Of a stretch of 8,199 nt of DNA, positions 6,616 to 8,199 are shown one piece after another. The notes under the pieces were generated by a model. It was not told the origin of the DNA, did not search any database, and saw only the letters and a program-made list of their open reading frames with translations. The DNA comes from Streptococcaceae bacterium (GTDB lineage Bacteria; Bacillota; Bacilli; Lactobacillales; Streptococcaceae), in contig JAIRLR010000177.1 in assembly GCA_031259195.1 (NCBI GenBank), positions 1 through 8,199 of the forward strand, given 5' to 3'. Position 1 is the first letter of the stretch; every line of letters starts with the position of its first letter. The position numbers were made by a program, and so were the translations under genes.

Positions 6616-7848
6616 ATGGCTATTACTTTTTGTTTAAGTGAACTTGTGCAACTAATCAAAAAACGCTTTTTTTTAATCTTGTTAGTTACAATGATAATGA
6701 GTGGTTTAGGTTTCCTTTATTCGAAAATGCTTGTTAGTGAAGAATATCGCTCGTACTCACCGATTTTTTTTCAAGATGAAGCTACCGAAGAAGCAATTAA
6801 CAAAATTAATGAAATTCGTTATAACTTATTGGAAAAAGATGAATGGATTACTGAAGTCCTTGAAAGTATAGGGGAAAAAGCAACACCGAAAGCAATTGAT
6901 AATGTGCAACGTCGTTTAATGATTGAAAGAGTTCCAGAAAAAAGTTATGCGAATATTTTGTTACAAACACGAAGTCGTAAAAAAACGCTAAAATTAACCC
7001 AAACCATTGCCAAAGTTTTAAAGAGTAAGGTAGCCGGTGTTCAAGTAGAAAAGACTCGTGAAATGAAGTTAATCCCTTCTGCTTGGAAAAGAATCACTGC
7101 ACTTAGCATGTTTTTCGGAGCGCTTTTAGGGTATTTTGTTGCTATTGTATTGGAAGTTTATAATATTCGTTTTAATCCCGAAAAAATGGAAAAACTTTTC
7201 AAGCAACAACGAGTGTTAGTTCGTTGTGTTACGCCGCTATACTTTTTCATAAAACGCAGCGTTGATTTGATTTTAGGAAGTATTGGCTTAGTTGTTTTTT
7301 TACTCATTTATTTGTTATTAATCATCCCGTATTCCTTTGGAGAGAATAAAGGTCCGCTGTTATTTAAGCAACGTCGCTATGGAATCGATGGAACACTTTT
7401 TTCAATTTATAAGTTTCGTTCGATGAGAATGGACGCTGATGATATTTTAAAGGCGAATCCTAAGCTTTATCAGAAATATATAAACAATGGCTACAAACTG
7501 CCACCTGATGAAGATCCACGGATTACAAGCTTAGGGCTTTTTTTACGCAAAACAAGCATTGATGAGTTTCCTCAGTTTATTAATGTCATCAGAGGAGATA
7601 TGAGCATGGTGGGACCAAGGCCGATTATTACTGAAGAAATCAAAGAATATGGCGATAAGTCGGAAATTTTCTTTTCGATGAAACCTGGGATTGCTGGTAT
7701 CTGGGGTGTCAGCGGCAGAAGTAATATCACTTATCCAGCTCGTGTTGATGTTGAGCTAAGCTATCTGGCAAAACGTTCATTGAAATTTGATATGGTCATT
7801 ATTTCTAAAACGTTTTTTAAAGTTTTGGAAAAAGATGGTGCATATTAG
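6616..7848 (+). CDS. Fused Wzz/CpsC-like chain-length domain and phosphoglycosyl transferase
   Basis: A 410-residue membrane protein with two modules. The N-terminal half resembles Wzz/CpsC co-polymerases: membrane segment 17-40, an outer charged loop of about 115 residues (41-156) rich in predicted helix, Pro154, and a second membrane segment 158-182. After a short basic linker (185-205) comes a complete monotopic phosphoglycosyl transferase domain (bacterial sugar transferase family, PF02397 type). It has the amphipathic or re-entrant membrane helix (213-238), KFRSMRMDAD (266-275), DPRITSLGLFLRKTSIDEFPQ (300-320) with the catalytic Asp316-Glu317 pair, GDMSMVGPRP (327-336), and the C-terminal GAY. 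By family knowledge it would transfer a sugar-1-phosphate from a UDP-sugar to undecaprenyl phosphate, starting a lipid-linked glycan, while the first half would set chain length. WcaJ/WbaP and CpsE carry a different N-terminal region, so this arrangement is unusual. No tyrosine-kinase domain is present. The sugar is unknown. Confidence 0.8.
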   Translation: MAITFCLSELVQLIKKRFFLILLVTMIMSGLGFLYSKMLVSEEYRSYSPIFFQDEATEEAINKINEIRYNLLEKDEWITEVLESIGEKATPKAIDNVQRRLMIERVPEKSYANILLQTRSRKKTLKLTQTIAKVLKSKVAGVQVEKTREMKLIPSAWKRITALSMFFGALLGYFVAIVLEVYNIRFNPEKMEKLFKQQRVLVRCVTPLYFFIKRSVDLILGSIGLVVFLLIYLLLIIPYSFGENKGPLLFKQRRYGIDGTLFSIYKFRSMRMDADDILKANPKLYQKYINNGYKLPPDEDPRITSLGLFLRKTSIDEFPQFINVIRGDMSMVGPRPIITEEIKEYGDKSEIFFSMKPGIAGIWGVSGRSNITYPARVDVELSYLAKRSLKFDMVIISKTFFKVLEKDGAY

Positions 7849-7851
7849 AAC

Positions 7852-7924
7852 CTGTTAACTTGTCTGCGTAATTGCGAACTGCCTTAACGATTGGCAAGCG
7901 TTAGCTTGGCAGAGTTTAGGCAGG
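7852..7924 (-). repeat. Stem-loop intergenic repeat, copy D
   Basis: This copy begins four bases after the stop codon of the fusion gene. The outer arms 7879-7888 and 7914-7923 form 10 pairs with one mismatch. The inner arms CAAGC (7895-7899) and GCTTG (7904-7908) close a GTTA loop. The end CTGTTAACTTGTCTG (7852-7866) matches repeat C (4055-4069) exactly, and the nearby ATTG-GAAC pattern also matches it. The stem sequences differ from copies A to C, while the CAAGC...GCTTG tip is shared with A and B. Confidence 0.65.
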
Positions 7925-7978
7925 ACGTACCTACTTGGTGTGACTTTTCTGATAATTTTTTGCCTTTTTTCATCAAAA

Positions 7979-8068
7979 GATCTGTCGGGTTCTTTACGAT
8001 TTGTTCAAGCTTTGCTTGATTACAAATCGTTAGAACGAAAGCCTCGATTTAGCACCGCTAAATCTACG
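7979..8068 (+). repeat. Stem-loop intergenic repeat, copy B
   Basis: This is the clearest member. The large hairpin pairs 7989-7993 with 8032-8036, 7996-8004 with 8022-8030, and 8005-8010 with 8014-8019 around a TTT loop; only a few bases are unpaired. A second perfect hairpin pairs GATTTAGC (8046-8053) with GCTAAATC (8057-8064) around ACC. In copy A the same place is AATAG/CTATT around CACCA, so both arms changed together. The 34 bases 8004-8037 are identical to 59-92 of copy A, in the same orientation. Confidence 0.8.
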
Positions 8069-8162
8069 TTTTCGGTGAACGAAAACTCATACTTCGTTTT
8101 CCTTTATCCATTACCTGAAAACCGTGTTTTCAGCCTAGAAATGCACAAAAATTTCTCAAAAA

Positions 8163-8199
8163 AACCTGGCAGGTTTACAAGTTGTTTTGAGCTTAATTG
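8163..8199 (+). repeat. Truncated stem-loop repeat, copy E
   Basis: These last 37 bases are the exact reverse complement of 4104-4140 in repeat C, and they include the inverted repeat AACCTG-g-CAGGTT. The match runs up to the window edge, so the rest of this copy should lie beyond it. It is in inverted orientation relative to copy C. Confidence 0.8.

Larger units (their letters stand above)
7849..8199. other. Gene-free end region filled with repeats
   Basis: These 351 bases have no supportable reading frame. They carry repeat D (7852-7924), a T-rich stretch (7945-7970, with TTTTTT runs), repeat B (7979-8068), two mutually exclusive small hairpins built from GTTTTCG/CGAAAAC and GAAAAC/GTTTTC arms (about 8068-8101), a hairpin CTGAAAAC-cgt-GTTTTCAG (about 8113-8131), and the cut-off repeat E (8163-8199). 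Repeat D followed by the T-rich stretch may end transcription of the polysaccharide operon, but the T-run is about 22 bases from the stem, so this is not a classical terminator. Confidence 0.6.

Noticed and set aside
7849..8199. CRISPR array, tRNA or T-box in the repeat-rich end
   Set aside because: The repeats are not evenly spaced and face both ways, and there is no cloverleaf or T-box specifier pattern. They match the stem-loop repeat family instead.

Overview
The window is AT-rich DNA from a low-GC Gram-positive bacterium. The gene order comEA-comEB-comEC-holA, protein lengths close to the Bacillota norm, Shine-Dalgarno sequences and sigma-A-type promoter spacing all point to Lactobacillales. 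An Enterococcaceae-like host (Enterococcus, Tetragenococcus or Melissococcus type) is a reasonable but unproven guess.

The left half (about 200-4784) is a minus-strand late-competence operon read right to left. It holds comEA (membrane DNA receptor), comEB (dCMP-deaminase family), comEC (DNA-uptake channel with a C-terminal metallo-beta-lactamase-like domain) and holA (DNA polymerase III delta subunit). comEB and comEC overlap, and holA starts 10 bases after comEC, so these three are tightly coupled. comEA is separated from comEB by about 134 bases that contain a palindromic repeat.

The divergent intergenic region (4785-5205) holds a 118-bp element with 23-24 bp near-perfect terminal inverted repeats, a 16-bp perfect palindrome and a good extended -10 promoter pointing right. 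The right half (5206-7848) is a two-gene plus-strand polysaccharide unit. The first gene encodes a polytopic Wzy/O-antigen-ligase-like membrane protein. Immediately after it comes an unusual single protein that joins a Wzz/CpsC-like chain-length domain to a phosphoglycosyl transferase (PglC/WcaJ-type) domain. The initiating transferase, the chain-length module and the polymerase are therefore encoded together. No glycosyltransferase, flippase or tyrosine kinase is present in the window.

The intergenic spaces at 1-199, 4015-4148 and 7849-8199 are occupied by members of one family of large stem-loop repeats, about 75-90 bp each. At least four members and one truncated by the window edge can be recognised. 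Their stems are kept while their sequences differ, and some long stretches are identical between copies. They are the strongest unexplained structure in the window, followed by the fused Wzz-transferase protein.
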